A stretch of 64,000 bases of DNA. Source: Sweltsa coloradensis (Eukaryota; Arthropoda; Insecta; Plecoptera; Chloroperlidae). The position numbers and the translations under genes were made by a program. The notes below the pieces were generated by a model. It made no database searches, was not told the DNA's origin, and worked only from the letters and a program-made list of their open reading frames with translations. Location: NCBI GenBank assembly GCA_024449915.1, contig JAMZAV010001061.1, positions 62,001 to 126,000 of the forward strand, read 5' to 3'. Below, piece by piece: positions 44,259 to 55,330 of this stretch. Within the stretch, counting starts at the first letter, position 1, and every line of letters starts with the position of its first letter.

Positions 44259-44454
44259 CCCTACTTCTTCGGTTGGGACGGGACAAAGTGGAAAAGCTTA
44301 GGTTAGGGGGATGGGAGGGGGGGGGGGGCGCGAAGCGCGTACCTACGTCTTGCATTCTTATTAAAACATACGTACTTTGCTCCCCCCCCAACCTAAGCTT
44401 GTCGTGGAATATCTCAGTGTTTTAAAATTGTCCCGTCCTAACCGAAGGAGTGCC
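44259..44454. mobile_element. MITE with ACTTCTTCGG-type ends, copy B
   Basis: Inverted ends (CTTCTTCGGTTGGGACGGG and CTCCTTCGGTTAGGACGGG) with an inner inverted pair AAGCTTAGGTTAGGGGG. Different interior from copies A and C. Confidence 0.6.
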
Positions 44455-44476
44455 GGCCCTAGAACATAAGGTAGGC

Positions 44477-44714
44477 CCTACTTCTTCGGCTAGGGGGGTC
44501 CAACTTTTATATAAGCCCCTACACTGTAACGGAAAGGATTTTGGGTGCGCTCTTATCGATTAGTAGCTATATGCTAGATTTAGCGCGACGCACTGTAGCC
44601 AGCGGAAAGTTCGGCTAACCTAAGGAAAGTACACCTAACATAAGTAGTAACAAGGCAATATAGCAGTGTTAACAAGGTGTATAAAAGTTGAACCCCCGTA
44701 GCCGAAGAAGTGCC
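44477..44714. mobile_element. MITE with ACTTCTTCGG-type ends, copy C
   Basis: Ends CCTACTTCTTCGGCTAGGGG and GGCACTTCTTCGGCTACGGG. It shares its core with copy A and with an end-less fragment at 44930-45068. The terminal CTTCGG/CTTTCGG word links it loosely to the MITEs at 17811 and 18363. Confidence 0.65.
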
Positions 44715-45069
44715 AAACATAAAAGGTAGGGGTTAAGACCGTAAGCCTAGGTCTAGAGCTGGGGCTTTAAGCCCAAAGGCTGGGGCTAGGTAGGCCTCGA
44801 GGAGACGTATGGAGCACTGAAGTAGGGTAAAACTACAGTTGGCCTATAGGGTAGGTACCCCGCTTCGCGCGCAAATTTTTCAACGAATGCTGCCAACCGC
44901 ATAACAACAAGTATCCCCAACCTCGTTTTTAACGGAAAGGATTTCGGGTGCGCTCTTATCGATTATATCCTAGAACTAGCGCGGCGTACTAGAACTAGGC
45001 CTACCTAGGCGGAAAGGTCAACTAACCTAACGAAAGTACACCTTTAACATAAGTAGTAACAAGGCAAAT

Positions 45070-46180
45070 TTATTGTTTCTAATGTAGTTACTATCTCATT
45101 GTGTATGTTGGCTGCAGTGGAGATGCGCGCGCACGTCGGTTTGAACCGGGGTAGGGCCTACCCTATACTATAGTATTACCCTGAAGTAGACTAGGGTCAG
45201 GTATGCAGTTCTCGACCATCACCTATTCTCGACCACCCTAACGCGCACGCCACATGCACAAACAGTGAGTAGACTGACTGGTATTCAATGATGTGTTGAC
45301 AAGACATTTACAGTGAAGTTAATTTAAAAAAATGACTAGAAGTTGGGTCCAATCAGTAATTAACCCCCTTAATTAAAATGACAGGTTGATACAGAATAGC
45401 TCATTATAATAGACCATTCAGGATGGTTTGGTAGTAGTACTCAACACTCGTTTCTTCATCGGACTACGACAACGATGCGATGGTCGACGCATCGGCTAGA
45501 GTCAATGCCCTAGGCACCTCGTACTAGCGCCCCCTGGATAGGGAGGCGGGCTCGTGTAGGCGCAAATCTCTGGACAACATCCTCTGGAGCTTTTCGTGTG
45601 TTTCAGCACGGGAAGGCCAGGTGGCTCTTGAGAATCGCACGTTGATCTTCCAGCTATTGCGCAGGCCGGTTGACCGAATGGCAAGCTTTATCTCTACGAC
45701 GCGGTATTTGTGGTTGACCGCGATATCTCGTAGAGGAGGGGTTGACCATATTGCATCGGTCAAGGAATAACGAGGGTAACGATTAAGAACGGTGAAGGGA
45801 AAATAGCTAGGTAGCATTGGCTAGATGGCAACAGGTGGATGGGGGTAGAGTTTACCATGATAGCACGTAGTCGTCAATGGCGCAAAGCTGTGCACCGGTT
45901 CACTACATGGTCGTGCAGGAACTTACTTGTTGTCAGCTCGCGTGATTTTTATATTTAATAAAATGATTTGATACTTGTTCATTAACGGGACCCCTCCAAA
46001 AAATGTAAAAACTCAGTAAAAACATTTCATTAGACAATCATAACTACTACATCTAGGCCTACTCCATCTGAGTTTCAGGAGGTCAGGAAAACACAATTAT
46101 TTTGAACAAAGCCTCGAAAACATCCTTTCCGGCTACATACTTTGCGCCAGGAGTGACACGGCCTACGCCAACATACTCCA
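45070..46180. other. No gene recognised
   Basis: 1.1 kb. A 97-codon minus-strand frame at 45817-45524 contains no domain I know (segments RDIAVNHKYRVVEIKLAIRS and WKINVRFSRATW). It could be an exon, but has no clear splice sites at both ends. No repeat family of the window matches. Confidence 0.35.
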
Positions 46181-46184
46181 CCTA

Positions 46185-46277
46185 CAAAACCTTTAACGTC
46201 GCTATTTTAAATATAAAGGACTGTCAATAAAAAAGTACTTTTGTTTAAAATAGCGACGTTAAAGGTTTTGAAGGTCC
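46185..46277. repeat. Inverted-repeat core shared with CTCTTTCGG MITEs
   Basis: It contains CCTACAAAACCTTTAACGTC and its inverted partner GCGACGTTAAAGGTTTTG, as in 17890-17980, but lacks the CTCTTTCGG termini. Confidence 0.6.
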
Positions 46278-46287
46278 ATAAGAAGAA

Positions 46288-46760
46288 GACGGACTTATTT
46301 AAATCCTTATTTCAATCCTTATATAATCCCAGCTTGAATCGGTCCTTTTTTCTTTCATCTTTTGGTCGTCATTTTTTAAATTTATTTTGTTGGTTAAGTT
46401 ACCTACTTGTCACTGATTTGTTTTGTTCTTTGTTTGGTAATAAATAATTCTATGATGTCAGATGTCTGGACTTTGAGTCGATTGTTGGGTTCGTTGGAAG
46501 ACCAACTTCACGCATTATGGGAGTGTGGCTGGTGTGTTGCGAGTTGTTACGTAGGCTTAGCGGAAAGTTATTTTTATATTTTTTTTATTGGTTTCCGTGC
46601 ATTCATTTTTAAGTTAGGTACGGTACTATGAAATATCACTATCAGCAGTGTTGGGGCAGTTCTTTTTTTAAATGAACTTTCTAACCTTATTTAATCCCAG
46701 CTTGAATCGGTCATTTTTACTTTTGGTCGTCATTTTTTAAAATTTATTTTGTTGGTCAGG
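46288..46760 (+). repeat. Dispersed repeat, partner of 49303-49556
   Basis: The segment from ACTTGTCACTGATTTGTTTT to TTGGGGCAGTTCTTTTTTTA matches 49303-49545 nearly base for base, except for a 26-bp extra stretch here. Both have a short frame beginning MSDVWTLSRLLGSLEDQLHA. A shorter duplication (CCCAGCTTGAATCGGTC) occurs at 46329 and 46690. It may derive from an LTR-element leader/gag start. Confidence 0.6.
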
Positions 46761-47097
46761 CGAGCCTCCAAGTGTGTAAACTATAGGTGTTGATCACAAA
46801 CAGTTAACTCTGTTATTAAATCTTGTTATTGGTAACTGGTTTATTTACCTCACCCTTCAGGTGATGGGCGACTATTTAATGATCATGCAGGATGGATAAC
46901 TGGATAACTTGGGTTAGATTAAGGAACGACACCAGAAGTAAGGTATTGTTTATATTCGATTTGCATAGGATATCCTTATTAGTTATGATTATTATTTGTG
47001 TCAATTGTAATTAATAGATTCAAGACATGTGTAAACAGTTGGCTTAACCGAGGTATAACCACTATTTGTGTCAATTGTAAATAAACAATGAAGAATT

Positions 47098-47098
<1 letters not shown>
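46761..47098. other. No gene recognised
   Basis: AT-rich spacer with a local duplication (ACTATTTGTGTCAATTGTAA-like words at 46990 and 47060) leading into an (ATA)n tract. Confidence 0.4.

Positions 47099-47162
<64 letters not shown>
47099..47162. repeat. (AAT)n microsatellite split by Helitron-like insertion
   Basis: About 21 AAT units. The tract resumes at 47938 (TAATAATAATAATAG) after the element at 47163-47937, in perfect phase. Confidence 0.9.
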
Positions 47163-47163
<1 letters not shown>

Positions 47164-47937
47164 TGGATGAGCGTAGCGAGTGGAGCGAAGACTTCAATTT
47201 CACTGACCCCCCAAAATATTTAGCTCGGGTGTTTTTTTTTTTTTTTTTTTTTTTTTTCCGTCTGTTTGTTCGCTCGATTCCGGCAAACGGCATATGCGAT
47301 CTTGATGAAAATTGGAGGGGACCTTCGTTTTCTCTGAACTTAGAGGTGTATTGTTTTTTGGGTACAATCGAAAAAATATTTCTCATGAATATCGTACTTT
47401 TACGATTTTTTTCGATTTTTAGTGCAATATTTTCGTGACATTTGGTCCGATTCTGACCAAACGGGTTGGGCTACAACGTTCATATTTCACATGGACATTA
47501 AGGTTATGGTGATGTAGTACCTTTTGAAAGAAAAAGTTGAAAAAGTTAGCCAGAATTCATAGAAATAAAGGTTTTAATATAAGTTTTTCAATTTTTTAGA
47601 GTGATATTTTCGTCCCATTCGGGCCGATTCTGACCAAACGGGTGGGGCTACAACGTTCAGATTTCACATGGACATTAAGGTTATGGTGATGTAGTACCTT
47701 TTGAAAGAAAAAGTTGAAAAAGTTAGCCAGAATCCACAGAAATAAAGGTTTTAATATGAGTTTATTGAGGTTTATAATACCAATTAACACGTAACAATAG
47801 AAACTTGACAACAATCACCTACAATGCATTCAAAAAGCATTTGCAAAGGAAAAGTGCAAACAAACGCAAAAAACGCAAACAAAAAAATTACAAAAACGCT
47901 CATCCATCAACGCGGCGGGACTTTAGCGTTTTCCTAG
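47163..47937 (+). mobile_element. Helitron-like element inserted in a microsatellite
   Basis: It starts TTGGATGAGCGTAGCGAG and ends GCTCATCCATC, AACGC-GGCGGGACTTTA-GCGTT, CCTAG. A T-run of about 25 follows the 5' end. Two direct copies of a module starting at GACCAAACGGGTGGGGCTAC and ending GAATAAAGGTTTTAATA-like words lie at about 47440-47580 and 47610-47760. No coding capacity. Removing TTGG...CCTAG leaves the AAT repeat in phase, so both ends are known to the base. Confidence 0.78.
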
Positions 47938-48124
47938 TAATAATAATAATAGATTCAAGATACTTGTAAACCGTAACAGAGGTAGGCCTATAATTATTAT
48001 TTGGGTCAATTATAATTGATCGATTTAAGGTATTGGTAAATGGGAATCGAGGTATCGATGAAGATCGATTGATATTATGTATACCCACTTAAGGGCTAAG
48101 GTGAATTGGTTACAGGTGCTCTCA

Positions 48125-48930
48125 TTGGATGAGCGAAGCGAAGACTTCAATTTCACCGACCCCCCAAAAAATTTAGCTTGGGTGTTTTTTTTTGTTTGTT
48201 TTGTTTGTTTTTCCGTCTGTTTGTTCGCTCTCTACCGGGCAAACGGCATATGCGATCTTGATGAAAATTTGGCACGACCTTCGTTTTCTCTGAACTTAGA
48301 CTTGCCACGTTTTTGGGTACAATCGAAGAAATATTTCTCATGAATATCGTACTTTTACGATTTTTTTCGATTTTTAGTGCAATATTTTCGTGACATTTGG
48401 ACCGATTCTGGCCAAACGGGTGGGGCTACAACGTTCATATTTCACATGCACATTAAGGTAACGGTGATGTTTTGACATTTGAAAGAAAAAGTTGAAAAAG
48501 TTAGCCAGAATCTATAGAAATAAAGGTTTTAATTTGAGTTTTTTGAGGTGTTAAATATTAAAACCTTTATTTCTATATATTCTGGCTAACTTTTTCAACT
48601 TTTTCTTTCAAAAGTCAATACATCACCCTTACCTTAATGTCCATGTGAAATATGAACGTTGTAGCCCCACCCGTTTGGTCAGAATCCGCCCAAATAGCAC
48701 GAAAATATAGATTTTAGATCTTTCTCACAGCCTTGTATGAAAACTTCACAGGAGATTGTTTACCTTACTCACAGCCTTGTTACAAGCAATCAAAGATCCA
48801 ACAGACCTAATGATTGCTTTATATGGGCCGTGTTAATATGTTTTTATTATTTTAAATTAATATTAACATTTTATAATTAAAAAGCTCATCCATCAACGCG
48901 ACTAAAAAAAGCGTTTGCGAAGCTTCCTAG
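48125..48930 (+). mobile_element. Helitron-like element with inverted internal modules
   Basis: It starts TTGGATGAGCGAAGCGAAG and ends GCTCATCCATC, AACGC...GCGTT, GCGAAGCTTCCTAG. In this copy the two internal modules are head to head (48388-48545 and 48548-48712), forming a palindrome of about 320 bp instead of the direct pair seen at 47.5 and 52.6 kb. Flanking bases are A and T. Confidence 0.75.
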
Positions 48931-49302
48931 TATTTATGTTAATTTTTCTATCATCTATTCTAACAGTGTGTACCTTATGCCAATAAATTTGGTATATTTT
49001 ATTAATCAGCGTGTTCCATTTCTCTTATTTATACCCTCTCAGTTGTACTATAGGAATAACCTTAACCTGGGGAATTTCCTGTTTTTTCCCCAGGCTAAAC
49101 CCCAAAACAGGTGGCGCCCGTACCGGTTTAATTTATCAATTAACCAGATATATAATTGATATAAGCTTAGAACCAGTCTATAAATTAAACCCTTCCTCGA
49201 CCCACGCAGCTTCCACTGACCACCGAACTAGCCGGAGGAGCCCCCTCATCGGAGAAAACCCCAGCTGCTTCCCGGAGAATAAGGGGGACTCTGACACTGA
49301 CT
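48931..49302 (+). mobile_element. Possible LTR end, primer-binding site and leader
   Basis: TGGCGCCCG at 49112-49120 matches the first nine bases of a tRNA-Lys primer-binding site. It follows a stretch ending CCCAAAACA(GG), as an LTR end would. The putative LTR part contains AATAAA at 48983. About 240 bp further a frame begins with MSDVWILSRLLGSLEDQLHA (49357). No second LTR or pol domain was found, and the match to the site is short. Tentative. Confidence 0.3.
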
Positions 49303-49556
49303 ACTTGTCACTGATTTGTTTTGTTCTTTGTTTGGTAATAAATAATTCTTTGATGTCAGATGTCTGGATTTTGAGTCGATTGTTGGGTTCGTTGGAAGAC
49401 CAACTTCACGCATTTTGGGAGTGTGGCTGGTTAGCGGAAAGTTATTTTTATATTTTTTTTTATTGGTTTCCGTGCATTTATTTTTAAGTTAGGTACTATG
49501 AAATATCACCATCAGCAGTGTTGGGGCAGTTCTTTTTTTAAATGAACTTTCTAAAC
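49303..49556 (+). repeat. Dispersed repeat, partner of 46395-46670
   Basis: Near-identical to the segment at 46395 onwards, including TTCGTTGGAAGACCAACTTC and TCAGCAGTGTTGGGGCAG. The spacing and orientation are the same. Confidence 0.75.
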
Positions 49557-50154
49557 ATTCAGTTCACAGCTCAAATAATGAACTTATAAAAAGTTCCAAG
49601 TTCTTTTAAAACCTAAAATTTTGAAAAGTTCAAGTTCGTCTAAAATATGAACTAAGTTCTTTTAAAAGTTGTTTTGTAAAAAAAATCACTATTTTATTAA
49701 AGGCTGGCGTAAAATGAAGTAAAACACGAGGAAAAACATTACGGGTGTACGAGTATCACTTTTCAAATCAAGTCGAGTTTGAGTACCAAACTACTCGGGA
49801 GTTTGAGTCGAGTTCGAGTAGTAAATAAAAATCTTCAAATCTAGGCCTACAAGTTGTTTTTGTATTTATATAGGCCCTATGTATATGTTTGCAATCTAAT
49901 TACTACCTACCAAATTAATATTATGCTTCAATGCATTAGCATAGCCTTTGCACTATTACCGGTACTACCTATTTCACAAGGTACAACCGTACAACCTAGT
50001 TAAATTCAATTCTGTCTACACCTACAAATGTGCAATTAATTAAATCAATTAAATATAGGTACTACTTGAAGACACAACTTTTATTAAATTATCTACCTGT
50101 CTGGGTCCGGCGTAGAATTTGGCCCAGAGCATGGCTCTGCTAATCGTAAAAGGC
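49557..50154. other. No gene recognised
   Basis: AT-rich spacer with TTCTTTTAAAA-like words repeated near 49600-49670. No supported coding sequence. Confidence 0.4.
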
Positions 50155-50722
50155 GATCCCCCCAAAATACAAAAATTTGTAAAAAACGGCAGCCAAGCTC
50201 TCCTTCCAAAGTCTTCGGCTATGAATGCTGTGTGATATAGAAGTTGAGCCAAGCATTTCATTCTTTCTCCCTAGTTTCACATTGAAAAGAAGTAAGATCA
50301 TTTCGCCTGTTGACAAGCGCCAAGCCAACCCTTTTCGTGGTAAAAAAAGTTAAAATTTTAAACTCAAAATCATAAAAAATTTATTTTTTTTAGATTTTTT
50401 AAAATTTTAACTTTTTTTACCACGAAAAGGGTTGGCTTGGCGCTCGTCGACTTTTAGAGTCCTCGTACCAAAATCAATAGCCAAGTAATTTTTTTATGAT
50501 TTTGAGTTTAAAATTTTAACTTTTTTTACCACGAAAAGGGTTGGCTTGGTGCTCGTCAACGGGCGAAATGATCTTATTTTCTTTTCAATGTGAAAAAAAA
50601 AGGGAGAAAGAATGAAATGCTTGGCTCAACTTCTATATCTCACAGCATTCATAGCCGAAGACTTTGGAAGGAGAGCTTGGCTGCCGTTTTTTTTTTTTAC
50701 AAATTTTTGTATTTTGGGGGGA
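50155..50722. mobile_element. Fold-back element with about 225-bp inverted arms
   Basis: Ends GATCCCCCCAAAATAC and (reversed) the same. The left arm 50155-50378 pairs with 50490-50722 with few mismatches; landmarks are GGCAGCCAAGCTCTCC and CACGAAAAGGGTTGGCTTGG. An additional inverted half-arm sits at 50390-50450. No gene, and no clear target duplication. Confidence 0.7.
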
Positions 50723-51039
50723 TATCACATCTTTTTGTTGTTTGTTTCATATCAAGGCTTGAAATATGTGAAATTTCGTGTAAAGGTGGATACAGTACCT
50801 TTAAAACAGATTGTCTAGAAACAAAAGCTACCATCTTTTTTTTGTTTAAAATTTTGTAGGCCTAGGCCTAGTTGACAATATTCAATGTTTTTATTAAATT
50901 TAATATGGTTATTGTCGTCTTGGGTTTTTGTGTGAATGATTTGTTGACCGAGCTATAACACATTTGACGCATAATTTTAATCAGCAATTAAAATATTAAA
51001 AATTGTAATAATTGCGACCTAACGTTTTTCCCAAAGTAA
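50723..51039. other. No gene recognised
   Basis: AT-rich spacer between a fold-back element and the tandem array. A CCTAGGCCTAG word occurs at 50861. Confidence 0.4.
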
Positions 51040-52315
51040 AGAGTGGTGGGGAACAGTGGGGGTGAAATATCGCTTGTCTCCTGGCGGGTTATTATGTTTC
51101 ATATTATTATGTACCATCATGCCAAATTTCATGCTGATAACTCATTCGGTACCTTTATGGTGAATGCTGGAAATCAAGGTAAAAATAATATAAACTATTA
51201 GGGATGGGTGTTGAAAAAGTGTTGTTTAGGAAATGAGAATAGGCTTATTGGGTTAAAACACATTAAAACATAATTTACTAATTTGAATTTAAAAAAACAA
51301 TTTTGGTTAGAGCTGGGATAATTTAGGGGATGTTGGGGGTGGAACATCGCTTGCATTGCGACAAATAATTTTTCATATTAGTATGTAACATCATGCCAAA
51401 TTTCATGCTGATAACTCATTAAGTGCCTTCATGGTGAATGCTGGAAATCAAGGTAAAAATAATATAAACTATAAGGGATGGGGGTTGAAAAAATGTGGTT
51501 TAGGAAATGAGAATAGGCCGATTGGGTTAAAACACATTAAAACATAATTTTAATAACCACCTAATTTGAATAAAACATCAATTTTAGATTAGAGTTATGA
51601 ATTATTCCAATTTAAGGGGGTGTTGAGGGTGGAATATTGCTTGCCTCTCGGTGAATGATTTTTCATATTAGTATGTACCATCATGCCAAATTTCATGCTG
51701 ATAACTCATTAGGTGCCTTCATGGTGAATGCTGGAAATCAAGGTAAAAATAATATTTAAACTATTAGGGATGGGGGTTGAAAAAATGTGGTAAAGGAAAT
51801 GAGAATAGGCCGATTGGGTTTTAGCACATTAAAACATAATTTAATAATTTGAATAAAAATTCAATTTTGGTTTAGAGCTATTAATTATTCTAATTTTAGG
51901 GGATGATTTAGGGGGTGTTGGGGGTGGAATATCGCTTGCCTCTCGGCGAATGATTTTTCATATTAGTATGTAGGCCTACCATCATGCCAAATTTCATGCT
52001 GATAACTCATTAGGTACCTTCATGGTGAATGCTGGAAATCAAGGTTAAAATAATATAAACTATAAGGGATGGGGGTTGAAAAAATGTGGTTTAGGAAATG
52101 AGAATAGACCGATTGGGTTAAAACACATTAAAACATAATTTTAATAACTAATTTGAATAAAACATCAATTTTAGATTAGAGCTATGAATTATTCCAGTTC
52201 CAGGGGGGGGGGTGGAATATCGCTTAATTGCCTCTCGACGGATTACTTTTTATATTTTTGGATGAGCGAAGCGAAGACTTCAATTTCACTGACCCCCAAA
52301 AAATTTAGCTCGGGT

Positions 52316-52347
<32 letters not shown>

Positions 52348-53340
52348 TTTTTTGTTTGTTTTTTTTTCTGTTTGTTCGCTCTCTACCGGGCAAACGCATA
52401 TGCGATCTGGATAAAATTTGACAGGACCTTCGAAATCTCTGAACTTAGACTTGCCACGTTTTTGGGTACAATCGAAGAAATATTTCTCATGAATATCGTA
52501 CTTTACGATTTTTTTTCGTTTTTTGGGCGATATTTTCGTGCCATTTGGGCCAATTCTGACCAACGGGTGAAGCTAAAACGTTCATATTATACATGGACAT
52601 TAAGGTTATGGTGATGTAGTACATTTTGAAAGAAAAAGTTGAAAAAGTTAGCCAGAATCTATAGAAATAAAGCTTTTGATATAAGATTTTTGTTTTTTTG
52701 TACGATATTTTCGTGCCATTTGGGCCAATTCTGACCAAACGGGTGGGGTTTCAACGTTCATATTATACATGGACATTAAGGTTATGGTGATGTAGTACCT
52801 TTTGAAAGAAAAAGTTGAAAAAGTTAGCCAGAATCCATAGAAATAAAGCTTTTAATATAAGTTTTTTACGGTAAATAATACCAATTGACAAGAAACAAAA
52901 GAAACTTGACAACATTCACCTACAATGCGTAGGCAGCAAAACAAAGCACTTGCAAAAGTAAAGATATCCCAAGCAAACTTAAAACTTTAAAAAGCTCATC
53001 CATCAACGCGGCGGGACTTTAGCGTTTTCCTAGTTATGTACCATCATGTCAAATTTCATTATGATAACTCATAAGATGCCTTCGTGGTGAAAGCTGGAAA
53101 TCAAGATAAAAATAATATAAACTATTAGGGATGGGGGTTGACAAAATGTGGTTTATATAATGAGAATAGGCAGATTGAATTAAAACACTTAAGAACACAA
53201 TTTTAATAACTAATTTGAATAAAAATTCAATTTTGGGTTAGAGCTATGAATTATTTTAATTTTAGGGGATGATTTAGGGGGGGGGGGGTTGGGGGTGGAA
53301 TATTGCTTGTCTCTCGGCGGAAGTTTGTGAGTTTGAGATA
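51040..53340 (+). repeat. Tandem array of about 274-301-bp units
   Basis: Five units marked by GTGGAATATCGCTTG, TCATGCCAAATTTCATGCTG and GGTGAATGCTGGAAATCAAG. Starts of the second word give periods of 274, 290 and 301 bp. The fifth unit is split by the Helitron-like element at 52258-53033 and has a period of 286 once that is removed. No open frame runs across units. Confidence 0.85.
52258..53033 (+). mobile_element. Helitron-like element inserted in the tandem array
   Basis: It starts TTGGATGAGCGAAGCGAAG, has a T-run of about 30, two direct internal modules (about 52530-52680 and 52715-52865), and ends GCTCATCCATC, AACGC-GGCGGGACTTTA-GCGTT, CCTAG. Removing it restores the array unit to the length of its neighbours (ATATTttTATGTACC versus ATATTAGTATGTACC), so the boundaries are exact and no multi-base target duplication exists. 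Confidence 0.78.
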
Positions 53341-54220
53341 CATCTAAGTGTGGCCCAAGTTTCATAGTTCTAAGATGTACCGTTTTCTCTGTAGGCTCTT
53401 ATAATAATTCCTCTATGGCAGAAACCACTACCCCCCCCCCCCAACCAACCAACCAGCCAGCCGAAAGATTTTCATCTATTTTTATGCACTTTTTTAACAC
53501 AGAACGGGTTATCGGATTGGTCTGATTTTTTTTTTGGTATGTCATGGACCACATATCAGGTCATATACCGAGTTTCAAGATTGTAAATCTTTCGGGACGG
53601 TGTGTGCAGATAGCTGAAAACTCCCCAACTCGGGTAGCTGTAAACAGGGCTGAGTTATCGTCGCCTACTAGCAGTCGCGTGCTCTTGGCTGCGGGCGAAC
53701 GACCGTCGCCCTAGATTCAAGAGAAAAAGACCACCTCGCAAACATCAGCTTGTTAGAAGGGTAGTATTTTACTCCCGAAACAAGAGACTAGCTCTGGCAA
53801 TCGTCGTCGGGGACCTTGCCCCCTTCCCTTGATGGCCCCTCGAAGACGATGATGACAATGACATCATGAACTATGACAAAGACAATGACGACCGCGATGT
53901 GAAAACCCCCTTTCCTCCCCTTACCCGTGGCTGGTTCTGACCAGCATGGGCCCCTCCTCCCCATATTCCCTAGGCTAGAGTGGTGCATTATTTATGACCT
54001 AACGGTTGACGCGTCCTTAATCCAAATAAACAAAATATTATATTATCCCCCCCCAATAAAGTAAGGAGCGAGCTACACAAACTATTAGCCCAGGAGTGGA
54101 AGACTTTTACCCGGACAAAATTCCGAACAAGCTAAAAATTTGCACACAAGTTCAGTTGATCATTCTTAACAATAGTTGAAAAGTCCCTTAAGCTCCGCCG
54201 TGTGCGTCTTGAGATATAGT
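53341..54220. other. No gene recognised
   Basis: 880 bp with C-runs and a CCAACCAACCAACC tract near 53440. A short segment (AGAGTGGTGCATTATTTATGACCTAACG near 53976) also occurs near 11660, so part is repetitive. A 66-codon minus frame has no known domain. Confidence 0.4.
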
Positions 54221-55330
54221 GGCAAAAGGGCGTAAGTGCCAAAAATGTTTTATTTTCAATTTCAACCATTTTTTTACACTAATATGTACAAATTATTAAA
54301 TATTTCTACGTCAGTAAAGTTAAAATCAGTCATAAGCTTCGGCTCGTGCGTGGCAAAAGGGCGTAAGTGGCCAAAAGTATGATATTTTCAATTTCATTAC
54401 ATTTTGACATATGTGCAAATTATTATGTATTCATACGACGGAAACGTGAAATTGTTCCCTTTTCTTCGACCAGTGTGTCTTGACACATGGTGGCAAAAGG
54501 GCGTAAGTGACAAAGATATGTTATTTTCAGTCTTAACAAACTTATTGGCATTCATATATATTCAAATTATTAAGAATTCGTACGGCTCGTTGGTCTTTGT
54601 GTGGCTCGTTGGTCTTATGGTTAGTGTATCTGCTTCCAATGCAGAAGGTCCAGGGTCCGATTCCCGCTAAAGTCAGAAGTTTTTTAACTTCTGATTTGGA
54701 CTGAAGTCCATCAGTTCTTGTCTTAGGAGTTTGTAAACGGTGACTTTGGAGCCGTCCTAGCAACGAAGCACATAATAAATTTCAGAGTTGTTCTGAATCG
54801 GCCTTGTTGATTCTGACGTTGATTCGCGGGTGTTCGCACTGTCCATACCACTGATTGCTATATTTCCTATTAACAATATCGATCTTTGGTTGGTTATCGC
54901 TCACTCGTCGATTGCGTCGGGGCCTGCAGGGTTGGCTTGGTCGCTTTGATTTAAAGTCCCCCACTGAAAATCAGTTATATAACTGAGTGGGTAGACTCTA
55001 AATAAAATTTATTTATTTATTTTATTTATTTAAAGTAAACATCTTCCCCGAGCTTCGTTGCTGGCGTCTTGATGAATGGTGGCAAAAGGGCGTTACTGAC
55101 ATTATAATTCTATATTTAATATATAAAGGGCTTTTGACATTCAACTACGTTTATTGTAACATATGAATACCAAACAATGGACACTAATTTAAAGTAAACA
55201 TCTTCCCCGAGCTTCGTTGCTGGCGTCTTGATAAATGGTGGCAAAAGGGCGTTACTGACATTATAATTCTATATTTAATATATAAAGGGCTTTTGACATT
55301 CAACTACATTTATTGTAACATATGAATACC
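54221..55330 (+). repeat. GGCAAAAGGGCGT tandem array, split by a SINE
   Basis: The motif GTGGCAAAAGGGCGT(A/T)A recurs at 54221, 54352, 54492, 55081 and 55240. The last two units are nearly identical over about 160 bp (ATCTTCCCCGAGCTTCGTTG). Older units are about 130-140 bp and diverged. The SINE at 54584-55030 lies between the third and fourth motifs. Confidence 0.8.
54584..55030 (+). mobile_element. tRNA-derived SINE, family 2, copy 3
   Basis: Head GGCTCGTTGGTC occurs twice in tandem, then GTTAGTGTATCTGC-TTCCAAT-GCAG and a B-box-like GGTCCGATTCC. The body and (ATTT)n tail match 42471-42932 throughout. Confidence 0.82.

Noticed and set aside
45524..45817. 97-aa minus-strand frame as a host exon
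   Set aside because: No family recognised and no convincing splice sites at both ends; left as unassigned.
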